From: an uncultured Pelagibacteraceae bacterium | GTDB taxonomy: Bacteria > Pseudomonadota > Alphaproteobacteria > Pelagibacterales > Pelagibacteraceae | Direction of reading: 5' to 3' | DNA: 32,770 nucleotides | Assembly (NCBI GenBank): GCA_902525295.1 | Contig: CABZGR010000008.1 | Coordinates: 1-32,770, forward strand | Shown here: positions 9,950 through 17,446 of the stretch, piece by piece | How positions within the stretch are numbered: the stretch's first letter is position 1 | Layout of the letters: the number at the start of each line of letters is the position of its first letter | The notes under the pieces: model-generated | Seen by the model: the letters and a program-made list of their open reading frames with translations, nothing else | What the model was told of the DNA's origin: nothing | Databases searched by the model: none | Position numbers and translations under genes: made by a program

Positions 9950-10366
9950 CTATCTCTCTTTATTCGGTTCAGATATTAAAGCAACTTTTGTAAATCCTGA
10001 CCCTGAAAGCATTCCCATAATTTCAAGAACCCTTCCATAGTTAATAGCTTTGTCTCCCCTAACATAAATTCTTGTATCAGTTCTATTATTTGACACTGCC
10101 AATATTTTTACAATCAAATTGTTAAACTCAACTTTTGTTTCCTGAATAAAAATTTCTCCTTTAGAATTAATTGTTAAAGTTAATGGTTCATTTTCCTCAG
10201 GAAGTGTATCAGCAGAAGTTTCTGGCAGATCTACCTGGACTCCAACTGTAAGCAATGGTGCAGTGACCATGAATATAATTAGCAAAACCAACATTACATC
10301 AACAAATGGTGTTACATTAATTTCACTCATTGGATCGTTTTTTGAACTTTTGAGCTTAAATCCCAT
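9950..10366 (-). CDS. tolR: Tol-Pal proton channel subunit TolR (ExbD family)
   Basis: TolR pairs with TolQ to use the proton gradient and drive TolA. The 138-residue protein has a short cytoplasmic N-terminus, a single membrane helix (about 22-40), and a periplasmic domain. The helix starts NVTPFVDVMLVLLIIFMVTA with Asp23, the proton-carrying residue at the same number as in E. coli TolR. The periplasmic part includes VDLPETSADTLPEENEPLTLTI and VYVRGDKAINYGRV-like sequence, typical of TolR. It is directly adjacent to tolQ (no intervening base), so the two are presumably translated together. Confidence 0.96.
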   Translation of the reverse strand: MGFKLKSSKNDPMSEINVTPFVDVMLVLLIIFMVTAPLLTVGVQVDLPETSADTLPEENEPLTLTINSKGEIFIQETKVEFNNLIVKILAVSNNRTDTRIYVRGDKAINYGRVLEIMGMLSGSGFTKVALISEPNKER

Positions 10367-11041
10367 TTAAATAATTGATAAGAATCTTTTTGAAAAATTT
10401 TCTAATTTTTGTGAGTATTTTCTAGAGTCTGAATTAAATTTATTATACGCAATTACAGCAGGAATTGCTGCTAATAATCCAAGTGCAGTTGCAAATAAGG
10501 CTTCAGCAATACCTGGTGCAACTATTGCAAGGCTAGTGTTTCTTGAAATTGCAATCGATTGAAATGAATTCATAATTCCCCAAACAGTTCCAAACAATCC
10601 TATAAATGGAGCTGTCGATCCAACAGTTGCCAAAAAACTATTATACTTTTCAACTGCTACCATTTGTTTTTCAATATTTACTTCTAAAACACTAGATAGT
10701 CTCTCAGATAAATTTGATTTTGATCTAGTTTTCATAACTGTTTGCATAGAACTTTTAAATAATTTTGCCATAGGATCTTCAATATTTGAAGGCAGACTGT
10801 TGTAAAATGTTTCAGCAGATTTTGATTTCCAGAATTTCTCTTCAAATTCCTCTGCGCTTTTATTAATTTTTCTAAACATTCTTATTTTTTCAAATATTAT
10901 TGCCCATGAATAAATAGAACTTAAAATTAATATTATGATTACTGACTTGACAATAATATCCGCACGTAAAAATAAACTAATTAAAGAAAAATCTGTGTTA
11001 CTTGCTAAACCTAAACTTTGCGTTGCAATATCTGCTTCCAT
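10367..11041 (-). CDS. tolQ: Tol-Pal proton channel subunit TolQ (MotA/ExbB family)
   Basis: TolQ forms the pentameric stator of the Tol-Pal motor in the inner membrane. The 224 residues contain three hydrophobic segments at about 28-48, 136-156 and 172-198. The conserved block around the second and third helices reads LATVGSTAPFIGLFGTVWGIM and APGIAEALFATALGLLAAIPAV, which are the ExbB/TolQ signatures. In most proteobacteria ybgC lies just upstream; here there is instead a 56 bp gap to the RuvC-fold gene. It begins the tolQRAB run, with tolR following at zero spacing. Confidence 0.97.
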   Translation of the reverse strand: MEADIATQSLGLASNTDFSLISLFLRADIIVKSVIIILILSSIYSWAIIFEKIRMFRKINKSAEEFEEKFWKSKSAETFYNSLPSNIEDPMAKLFKSSMQTVMKTRSKSNLSERLSSVLEVNIEKQMVAVEKYNSFLATVGSTAPFIGLFGTVWGIMNSFQSIAISRNTSLAIVAPGIAEALFATALGLLAAIPAVIAYNKFNSDSRKYSQKLENFSKRFLSII

Positions 11042-11097
11042 TCAATCGTTTCCCATTAAAATATGTCATTAATTTGTCTTCAAAAAACTCTAATAGT

Positions 11098-11595
11098 CTA
11101 GTTATCGTTGTTTTCCCTTGTGTTTTCAAAATACTGAGCAATTAAAATAGCATCTGCTTTATTAATATCTTTTTTTCTTGATAACTTATTTGAAATTCTA
11201 GGAAACATGTCTATTACTTTAGTTCGACTGGCATCTTTTTCAGAATTAATCAAATTAAAATGTTTTTTCCATTTTGCTGGTCTAACATAAAAAATTGGAA
11301 GTTCCATTGCAGAACATATGCCTTTAATTACTCCAAATGATTGTCCAAAATTAAACATGCTTGTTACACCTTGTCCTGGCATAGCAGAAACTTGTTCGAC
11401 TATTACACTCATTTTTTCGCTCTTAAATTTATTTTTTATTAGCATTATTTCATTATAAATTTGCCTACCATTAACTTGTTTTTTATTTTTTTTTCCTTCA
11501 GCCATTGTAGGCATGTCGATTACATCAATAACATTCCCACTAGAAAAAAAACAGATAGCACCTGCTATACCTGGATCAATTCCAACAATTATCAT
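11098..11595 (-). CDS. Divergent RuvC-fold Holliday-junction resolvase-like protein
   Basis: The 165-residue protein has an RNase H/RuvC fold signature: IIVGIDPGIAGAICFF at the N-terminus with Asp7, VIVEQVSAMPGQGVTSMFNFG with Glu67, and KKDINKADAILIA with Asp143 and Asp148, a plausible four-acid metal site. Length is close to RuvC (about 173), but the sequence is not classical RuvC: the DMPTM segment, the MPGQGVTSMFNFG block and the WKKHFNL-KDASR segment match a family I recall from phages and alphaproteobacteria that is usually called RuvC-like. It sits exactly where ruvC lies in other proteobacteria, next to yebC and before tolQ, so it may serve as the cell's junction resolvase. ruvA and ruvB are not nearby. 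Function is inferred. Confidence 0.75.
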   Translation of the reverse strand: MIIVGIDPGIAGAICFFSSGNVIDVIDMPTMAEGKKNKKQVNGRQIYNEIMLIKNKFKSEKMSVIVEQVSAMPGQGVTSMFNFGQSFGVIKGICSAMELPIFYVRPAKWKKHFNLINSEKDASRTKVIDMFPRISNKLSRKKDINKADAILIAQYFENTRENNDN

Positions 11596-12318
11596 TTAAT
11601 CTTCAAAGTTAACATTTGTATAAACATTTTGTACATCATCCTCTTCGTCAAGAGTTTCTAAAAATTTTACCATATTTTGATTTTCTTCGCCTTTAAGAGA
11701 TACCTTATTTATGGGTAGCCACTCGATTTCAGTAGAAAGAAAATTTGCAATAACTTTTTCAAATTTTTTTTTTACCTCATATATTTCATCGATATCCGTA
11801 TGCACTTCATGAAATTCATCACGTGAAATACAGTCATTTGCACCCGACTCGATTGCTAATTCAAAAATTTTATCTTGTTCAATTTCATTTTTATCTATTT
11901 TAATTACACCCAATCTTTGAAAATTATGTGATGCAGAGCCCTGGGTTCCTAAAGAACCATTATTTTTCGAAAATATTGTTCTCATATTAGAAGCAGTTCT
12001 ATTTTTATTGTCAGTCAATGCTTCAACTATTACAGCAGATTTGCTAGGTCCAAAACCTTCATACCTAATATTTTCAAAATTTGATTGATCATTGTTAGAA
12101 GACTTTTCAATTGCTCTCTCAATATTTTCTTTTGGCATGTTAGCTGATCTGGCTGCTTGTATTGCTGATCTTAATCTCGAATTCATATCGGGATTCTTAT
12201 CTCCTAGTTTTGCAGCAACAGTGATTTCTCTGGAGAGTTTAGAAAAAATTTTTGATCTCTGTTTGTCAGCTTTGCCTTTTTTATGTTTAATACCTGCCCA
12301 ATGTGAGTGTCCAGCCAT
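11596..12318 (-). CDS. yebC: YebC/PmpR-family transcriptional regulator / translation factor
   Basis: YebC proteins are widespread; some act as DNA-binding regulators and more recent work implicates them in translation of difficult peptide stretches. The 240 residues begin MAGHSHWAGIKHKKGKADKQR, the unmistakable family N-terminus, so the start is the ATG at 12318 although the frame is open 26 codons further up. Further signatures are FSKLSREITVAAKLG, ARSANMPKENIERAI and YEGFGPSKSAVIVEALTDNKNRT. It starts 2 bp after the stop of the upstream phosphodiesterase gene and its stop abuts the RuvC-fold gene directly, preserving the conserved yebC-ruvC linkage. Confidence 0.97.
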   Translation of the reverse strand: MAGHSHWAGIKHKKGKADKQRSKIFSKLSREITVAAKLGDKNPDMNSRLRSAIQAARSANMPKENIERAIEKSSNNDQSNFENIRYEGFGPSKSAVIVEALTDNKNRTASNMRTIFSKNNGSLGTQGSASHNFQRLGVIKIDKNEIEQDKIFELAIESGANDCISRDEFHEVHTDIDEIYEVKKKFEKVIANFLSTEIEWLPINKVSLKGEENQNMVKFLETLDEEDDVQNVYTNVNFED

Positions 12319-12320
12319 AA

Positions 12321-13127
12321 TTAATTTATATTTTTTAAACTCCCACCAAAAATGAAACTTTCTATATTTTTTGCTAGTCCATTTCTTACGTCGCAATCTA
12401 CAACTACCCCACTCAGAGACGCTTCTCCATCTGCAGGAAAATGTTTTACAGCTTCTTTTTTTAGAAATCTGTTAATTGAATTTTGTGCATTCATACCAAT
12501 TACCGAGTCATAGTCACCACACATTCCAGCATCAGTAATATAGCTAGTTCCATTTTTTAGAACTCTTGCATCATTTGTGGGTACGTGCGTATGGGTGCCT
12601 ACAACTAAAGTTGCATATCCATCAAATAGATTACCTATAGCCATTTTTTCACTTGTTATTTCTCCATGAAAATCCACTACTAAAAAATCATAATCTTTTA
12701 ATTTTTTTTTTTCTGCAATAAATTCGGTAGCAATTTTAAAAACATCATCACACTTTTTCATAAAAACATTACCCATCAGATTTAGTACACCAACTTTTAA
12801 ATTTTTTTTTGAATTGAATATGGAAAAACCTTTACCAGGTAAATTTCCACTCATATTTATTGGTCTTAATAATTTTTTTTCAGTTTTTATATATTCATAA
12901 ATTTCTTTTTGATCCCAAACATGATTGCCTGTTGTAATTACATCTACACCTACATTAAAAAGTTCATTAGCAATATTTTCAGTTAGACCCACACCTTCAC
13001 TGGCTGCATTTTCAGCATTAACACAAACAAAATCTATGCCTTTTTTTGAGACTATATTTGGCAAGTTTTTTTTTACTGATTTAAAGCCTGCGTCTCCAAC
13101 GATATCGCCTAAAAATAAAATCTTCAT
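12321..13127 (-). CDS. YmdB-type metallophosphoesterase (2',3'-cyclic nucleotide phosphodiesterase family)
   Basis: The 268-residue protein belongs to the TIGR00282/YmdB family of binuclear metallophosphoesterases, whose Bacillus member hydrolyses cyclic nucleotides. Metal ligands are visible in order: MKILFLGDIVGD (Asp8), FVCVNAENAA (Glu39, Asn40), VITTGNHVWD (Asn68, His69), VVDFHGEITSEK and VGTHTHVPT. Length and motif order are normal for the family. It lies between the 5-formyl-THF cyclo-ligase gene (2 bp gap) and yebC (2 bp gap), an arrangement I recall from alphaproteobacteria. Physiological substrate is not known from sequence. Confidence 0.93.
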   Translation of the reverse strand: MKILFLGDIVGDAGFKSVKKNLPNIVSKKGIDFVCVNAENAASEGVGLTENIANELFNVGVDVITTGNHVWDQKEIYEYIKTEKKLLRPINMSGNLPGKGFSIFNSKKNLKVGVLNLMGNVFMKKCDDVFKIATEFIAEKKKLKDYDFLVVDFHGEITSEKMAIGNLFDGYATLVVGTHTHVPTNDARVLKNGTSYITDAGMCGDYDSVIGMNAQNSINRFLKKEAVKHFPADGEASLSGVVVDCDVRNGLAKNIESFIFGGSLKNIN

Positions 13128-13129
13128 TT

Positions 13130-13669
13130 TTACATTAATTTTTCTGTCAAAATTAAATCTAATTTTCTATCAAAATTTTCAACATTAATTTTATTAACTT
13201 TTTGATGTGAAAAAGCCAGTCCAATTGTTGTACATTTTTTAGTTTGAGAGATTTTTTCTAGATATCTATCATAAAATCCTCCACCATAGCCAATTCTGTT
13301 CCTGAATTTATCAAAAGCAACTATTGGTACAAATATTATATCTGGGTATACTTTTTTCAATTTTAGTGGCTGAGGAATTCCTAAAGAGCTTATTGTTAAA
13401 GGATCATTTATATGCCATTTATAAAAATCCATTTGGCGAATACTTTTTATAATTGGCAACGAAATACCATAACCATTAGAATGAAATTTTTTTAGTATTT
13501 GGAGACAATCAAATTCAAAATTTATTGGAAAATATCCTCCAATAATTTTATTTTTTGATAAATTAGTTTTCTTAGATAAATTATCTATAAAATTATTATT
13601 TATTTTTATTTCAAAATATTTTTTTTTTCTAATGTTAATAATTTTTTTTCTTAGTTTGAATTTTGACAC
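13130..13669 (-). CDS. 5-formyltetrahydrofolate cyclo-ligase
   Basis: This enzyme (Fau/YgfA, also MTHFS) converts 5-formyl-THF to 5,10-methenyl-THF with ATP, recycling a dead-end folate. The 179-residue protein starts with a basic helix (KFKLRKKIINIRKKKYFE), has GGYFPINFEFDCLQIL in the first half, then PDIIFVPIVAFDKFRNRIGYGGGFYDRYL, the phosphate/ATP-binding signature of the family. It lies 10 bp after zapA, the same partner as in many proteobacteria. In several of those genomes a 6S RNA lies between the two, but here there is no space for it. Confidence 0.93.
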   Translation of the reverse strand: MSKFKLRKKIINIRKKKYFEIKINNNFIDNLSKKTNLSKNKIIGGYFPINFEFDCLQILKKFHSNGYGISLPIIKSIRQMDFYKWHINDPLTISSLGIPQPLKLKKVYPDIIFVPIVAFDKFRNRIGYGGGFYDRYLEKISQTKKCTTIGLAFSHQKVNKINVENFDRKLDLILTEKLM

Positions 13670-13679
13670 TGATATTTTA

Positions 13680-14123
13680 TCAAACAGAAGTATTCGAGTT
13701 ATTTTTTTTTACAAAGTCCTCAATTTCTAAAGTTACTTTGTCGATTAAATTTTCATAACTTATTTTATGTTTTTCAATTTCGGTTGTAAGTTCTTTTTGT
13801 GTTGAACTTAAATTTTTAATTTCATTTTCCTTTCTATCTTTGTACTGATAAACTAAAGATTTTAATTCTTTAAACTTTTCTTTTATTTCTTGAAGCTCTT
13901 TTTTTTGTAAATCTACTTTTTTTTTAGTTTCAAAATACTCGTCCATAACTTTGATAGAAGATATTAGTAATAATTTGTTCTCTCCAATATTTCCAAGATC
14001 AAATTTTAAATCATTGAATTTTTTATTTAAATTTAAAGATAATTCCTCTAAATGTTCTTCTTGACCATCTTCACAAGATAGCAGATATTCTTTACCATTA
14101 AATTTTACATTTACATTTGCCAT
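13680..14123 (-). CDS. zapA: Cell division protein ZapA
   Basis: ZapA binds FtsZ and bundles protofilaments at the division site. The 147-residue protein begins MANVNVKFNGKEYLLSCEDGQEEHL, matching the ZapA N-terminal beta-hairpin with the conserved 'C.DGQE' segment, and continues with LSLNLNKKFNDL and LLISSIKVMDEYFE, the conserved helix. The C-terminal half (about 75-140) is a long Lys/Glu coiled coil, longer than in E. coli ZapA (109 residues). Its start overlaps the end of the upstream coiled-coil gene by 13 bp, indicating coupled translation. Confidence 0.92.
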   Translation of the reverse strand: MANVNVKFNGKEYLLSCEDGQEEHLEELSLNLNKKFNDLKFDLGNIGENKLLLISSIKVMDEYFETKKKVDLQKKELQEIKEKFKELKSLVYQYKDRKENEIKNLSSTQKELTTEIEKHKISYENLIDKVTLEIEDFVKKNNSNTSV

Positions 14124-14434
14124 TTATCTATTTCTTCCAATAAACTATCTGTTTCTTGATTTAATTCATCAATTTTTTCAGTAAAATGATTTTCTTTTTT
14201 TTTTGAAATTTCATAATTTATTTTTAATTCCTTTAATTGACTTTTAAGTTTTAAATTTTCTTCCTCTAAGCTCTCAAAAGATTTGGTTATCTGATCTTTT
14301 TCAATTTCTAATTGATTTTTCTGATCTCTTAATATACTGACTTCATTTAATTCTTTATTATCTTGAACATTCATATCTCTTAACTTTTGTAAAGTATCTT
14401 CTAATTTTTTTTCTTTTTCATCAATGTTTTTCAT
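14111..14434 (-). CDS. Small coiled-coil protein, DUF4164-like, partner of zapA
   Basis: A 107-residue protein that is almost entirely alpha-helical coiled coil: rich in Lys, Glu, Leu and Asn, with heptad spacing from about residue 8 to the C-terminus and no cysteine, signal peptide or membrane segment. I take the ATG at 14434 (MKNIDEKEKKLEDTLQKLR) as start; an ATG ten codons upstream (14464) is open but adds a hydrophobic-looking tail and would crowd the tkt start region. In other alphaproteobacteria a DUF4164 gene lies between tkt and zapA, and position rather than sequence supports that name here. A ZapB-like role with ZapA is conceivable but unproven. Confidence 0.7.
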   Translation of the reverse strand: MKNIDEKEKKLEDTLQKLRDMNVQDNKELNEVSILRDQKNQLEIEKDQITKSFESLEEENLKLKSQLKELKINYEISKKKENHFTEKIDELNQETDSLLEEIDKWQM

Positions 14435-14486
14435 ATATATATCTATATTAATAAATTGAATCACCTAAGTCTAGATAGGATACTTT
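14435..14486. promoter_or_regulatory. Divergent promoter region between zapA operon and tkt
   Basis: Only 52 bp separate the divergent start codons of the DUF4164-like gene (minus) and tkt (plus), so both promoters must lie here or reach into the coding ends. The left part is a run of alternating TA (ATATATATCTATATTAATA), able to supply -10-like hexamers on either strand. No convincing -35/-10 pair with 16-18 bp spacing was found. An AGGA at 14477-14480, 6 nt before the TTG of tkt, is a likely ribosome site. Confidence 0.45.
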
Positions 14487-16442
14487 TTGAAAAATAAAGA
14501 AAAAAATTTATCAAACGCTATTCGTTTTTTATCAATGGATGCGGTTCAAAAAGCCAATTCTGGTCACCCTGGTATGCCAATGGGTATGGCGGATGTTGTC
14601 ACAATTTTATATAAATATTTCTTAAAATTTAATCCAAAAAATCCAAGCTGGCTTAATAGAGATAGATTTATTTTGTCAGCTGGACACGGATCAATGTTGC
14701 TTTACTCTCTTTTGTATCTAACTGGATATAAAAGTGTATCACTTAATGACATTAAGAAATTTAGACAATTAAATTCAATTTGTGCTGGACACCCAGAATA
14801 TCACCCCAACTCAGGTATTGAAACAACAACTGGTCCTTTGGGTCAAGGCATTGCAAATTCTGTAGGTTTTGCAATTGCAGAAGAAATATTAAAGAAAAAA
14901 CTAGGAAGTAATTTAATAAATCACAAAACCTATGTCTTAGCTGGTGATGGATGTCTTATGGAAGGAATTAGCCATGAAGCAATGAGTCTAGCTGGTCACC
15001 TTAAACTTAATAATCTTATAATGCTTTTTGATAATAATTCTATTTCAATAGATGGTCCCACTAGTTTAGCAGTCTCAGATGATTATAAAAACAGATTTAA
15101 AAGCTATGGATGGAATTATATTTTGATCAATGGGCATAATTATAGAGAAATTTACAATGCTTTAAAAAAAGCGCAAAAATCAAAAAAACCAACAGTGATT
15201 TCATGTAAAACAAAAATAGGATTTGGATCTCCAAATAAAAGTGGAAGGGCTTCATCACATGGAAGTCCTCTTGGAATAGATGAAATTAAGTTAGTTAGAA
15301 AAAAATTAGATTGGGATTATAAACCATTTAAAATACCTCAAAAAATTTTAACTGATTGGAGGAAAATAGGAGAAAAAGGTATTAAAAAAGAAAAAATATG
15401 GAATAAAACTTTTAGTAAACACAAACTAAGATTTAAAAGTATTATAAAAAATAAATTCTCAAGTTCAATTATAAAGCAAAAGAAAGAAGCAATAAAAAAT
15501 TTTAAGACTATAGCTACAAGAAAATCGTCAGAAGAGTTTTTATCATCTATATTAAAAGAGAGAAATACTTTAATTGGTGGCTCTGCTGATTTGGCAGGAT
15601 CAAACAATACAAAAACTAAGTTACATAAAATTATTAATTCAAGTAACTTTGATGGTAATTATATTCATTATGGTGTTAGAGAACACGCAATGAGTGGAAT
15701 AATGAATGGATTGGCTCTTCATAGTAATTTTATTCCTTATGGAGGTACTTTTTTAATATTTTCAGACTATTGCAAACCTTCAATAAGACTATCTGCTATA
15801 ATGAAACAGAAGGTAATTTATATAATGACACATGACTCTATAGGACTAGGGGAAGACGGACCCACGCATCAACCTGTAGAGCAACTTGCTGCTTTAAGAT
15901 CTATTCCAAACTTAAATGTTTTGAGGCCAGCGGATCAAACTGAAACAATTGAATGTTGGGATATTGCATTAAAAAGCAACAAAACACCTAGCATACTAGC
16001 CTTGACCAGACAAAACTTAAAACCCATAAGAAGTAGTTTTAGCAAAAAAAATCAATGCTCTATGGGAGCTTACGAGGTTTTGAGGACTGGAAAAAATATA
16101 AATTTAACTATTTTAGCTTCAGGATCAGAAGTCAATCTTGCAATTGAGACAAGTCATAAATTGGCCAAACAAAAAATCTATTCAAAAGTAATATCAATGC
16201 CTTGCCAAGAAATTTTTGACAAACAAAACAAAAGCTATAAAAATAAAATCTTAAAAGAAAGCAAAAACACTTTTGCGATTGAGGCAGGTTCAAAAATGTC
16301 TTGGGAAAAATATATTGAAAAAGGCTTGTCTTTTTCAATAGAGGACTTTGGTAAAAGTGCTCCTTATAAAAAAGTCTATGAACATTTTGGTTTAAGTAGT
16401 GAAAAAATTAGTAAAAAAATTAAATTTTATATAAAAAAATGA
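14487..16442 (+). CDS. tkt: Transketolase
   Basis: Transketolase moves two-carbon ketol units between sugar phosphates with thiamine diphosphate, linking glycolysis to the pentose phosphate pathway. The 651-residue protein has the N-terminal motif MDAVQKANSGHPGMPMGMAD, SAGHGSMLLYSLLYLTGY, TTGPLGQGIANSVG, the TPP-binding LAGDGCLMEGISHEAMSLAGH (GDG at 153-155) and the pyrimidine-domain GVREHAMSGIMNG with its catalytic Glu, plus DSIGLGEDGPTHQPVEQLAALR. Translation starts at a TTG preceded by AGGA. It leads the tkt-gap-pgk-fba cluster and overlaps gap by 4 bp (ATGA), so the downstream genes are probably coupled to it. Length is normal. Confidence 0.98.
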   Translation: MKNKEKNLSNAIRFLSMDAVQKANSGHPGMPMGMADVVTILYKYFLKFNPKNPSWLNRDRFILSAGHGSMLLYSLLYLTGYKSVSLNDIKKFRQLNSICAGHPEYHPNSGIETTTGPLGQGIANSVGFAIAEEILKKKLGSNLINHKTYVLAGDGCLMEGISHEAMSLAGHLKLNNLIMLFDNNSISIDGPTSLAVSDDYKNRFKSYGWNYILINGHNYREIYNALKKAQKSKKPTVISCKTKIGFGSPNKSGRASSHGSPLGIDEIKLVRKKLDWDYKPFKIPQKILTDWRKIGEKGIKKEKIWNKTFSKHKLRFKSIIKNKFSSSIIKQKKEAIKNFKTIATRKSSEEFLSSILKERNTLIGGSADLAGSNNTKTKLHKIINSSNFDGNYIHYGVREHAMSGIMNGLALHSNFIPYGGTFLIFSDYCKPSIRLSAIMKQKVIYIMTHDSIGLGEDGPTHQPVEQLAALRSIPNLNVLRPADQTETIECWDIALKSNKTPSILALTRQNLKPIRSSFSKKNQCSMGAYEVLRTGKNINLTILASGSEVNLAIETSHKLAKQKIYSKVISMPCQEIFDKQNKSYKNKILKESKNTFAIEAGSKMSWEKYIEKGLSFSIEDFGKSAPYKKVYEHFGLSSEKISKKIKFYIKK

Positions 16443-17446
16443 CAATAAAAGTTGGCATCAACGGTATGGGGAGAATTGGCAGAATGATTGTGAGGTCAGT
16501 TTATGAAAATCACAAAGGTAAAATAATCATCAAACATATTAATAATAGATCTAGCCCTGAAATTTGTGCAAATTTATTAAAATATGATTCAATTCATGGT
16601 AATTTTAGTTCTCAAATAAAATCTGGAGAAAATTACATAAAAATAAATAAAGAAAAAATATCTTATACCCAACACTCTATGATTAATGACATAAAGTGGA
16701 AAAAATATGGTGTTGATTTTGTTTTCGAGTGCACAGGCAAGTTTAATTCTAAGGATAAATTACTGCCACATATAAAAAATGGAGTGAAAAAAGTTATTGT
16801 GTCAGCCCCATGTAAAATGGCTGATAAAACTATAGTTTTTGGTGTAAATCATAAGAAGGTCAATAAGGATGATAGAATTATTTCAGCAGCTTCCTGTACA
16901 ACAAATTGTTTAGCTCCCGTTGCAGACGTAATTAATAAAAATTTTATAATTCTTAATGGTTTTATGACAACCATACATGCTTTTACTAGTGATCAAAGAA
17001 TATTAGATAACTCTCACAAAGATCCAAGAAGGGCAAGATCTGCAAATCAATCAATTATACCCACATCAACTGGTGCATCAAAAACTATTGGTGAAATTAT
17101 ACCCTCATTGAAAGGTAAGTTAGAAGGGGTAGCAATGAGAGTGCCAACACCAAATGTTTCATTAATAGAATTTATATTTAATGTAAAAAAAAATATTACT
17201 GTAAAAAAATTAAATAAATCTTTATTTTCAGCTTCTAGAACAAAACTTAAAAATATTCTAAATGTTACAGATGAGAAACTGGTCTCAGTTGATTTTAATC
17301 ATAATAGCGCATCTGCAATTATAGACTTCTCACTTACTAATGTAGTAGGCAATAAAATGGGAAAAATTTCAGCTTGGTATGATAATGAATGGGGTTTCTC
17401 AAACAGAATGTGTGATATTGCTGAGTATGTAAGCAAGATCAAATAA
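16439..17446 (+). CDS. gap: Glyceraldehyde-3-phosphate dehydrogenase (type I), likely NADP-capable
   Basis: GAPDH interconverts glyceraldehyde-3-phosphate and 1,3-bisphosphoglycerate. The 335 residues contain VGINGMGRIGRMIVR (dinucleotide fold), ASCTTNCLAP with catalytic Cys153, HAFTSDQ and WYDNEWGFSNRM. Two positions differ from NAD-specific enzymes: the Asp that follows beta-strand 2 (as in AIND) is Asn here (HINNRSSP), and the Leu-Pro pair before H-K/R-D is Asn-Ser (ILDNSHKD). The same sites (Asp32, Leu187-Pro188 in Bacillus numbering) set cofactor choice, so NADP use is likely by inference. It overlaps tkt (4 bp) and pgk (1 bp). Confidence 0.96.
   Translation: MTIKVGINGMGRIGRMIVRSVYENHKGKIIIKHINNRSSPEICANLLKYDSIHGNFSSQIKSGENYIKINKEKISYTQHSMINDIKWKKYGVDFVFECTGKFNSKDKLLPHIKNGVKKVIVSAPCKMADKTIVFGVNHKKVNKDDRIISAASCTTNCLAPVADVINKNFIILNGFMTTIHAFTSDQRILDNSHKDPRRARSANQSIIPTSTGASKTIGEIIPSLKGKLEGVAMRVPTPNVSLIEFIFNVKKNITVKKLNKSLFSASRTKLKNILNVTDEKLVSVDFNHNSASAIIDFSLTNVVGNKMGKISAWYDNEWGFSNRMCDIAEYVSKIK

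Noticed and set aside
11098..11595. Prophage remnant
   Set aside because: The RuvC-fold gene resembles phage resolvases, but no other phage gene, integrase or repeat flanks it and the neighbours are core genes in conserved order.
12319..12396. Longer N-terminus for yebC
   Set aside because: The frame is open 26 codons upstream but overlaps the phosphodiesterase gene; the conserved MAGHSHW start at 12318 is decisive.
13670..13679. 6S RNA (ssrS) between zapA and the 5-formyl-THF cyclo-ligase gene
   Set aside because: In many proteobacteria 6S RNA lies here, but the gap is only 10 bp, too small for a roughly 180 nt RNA.
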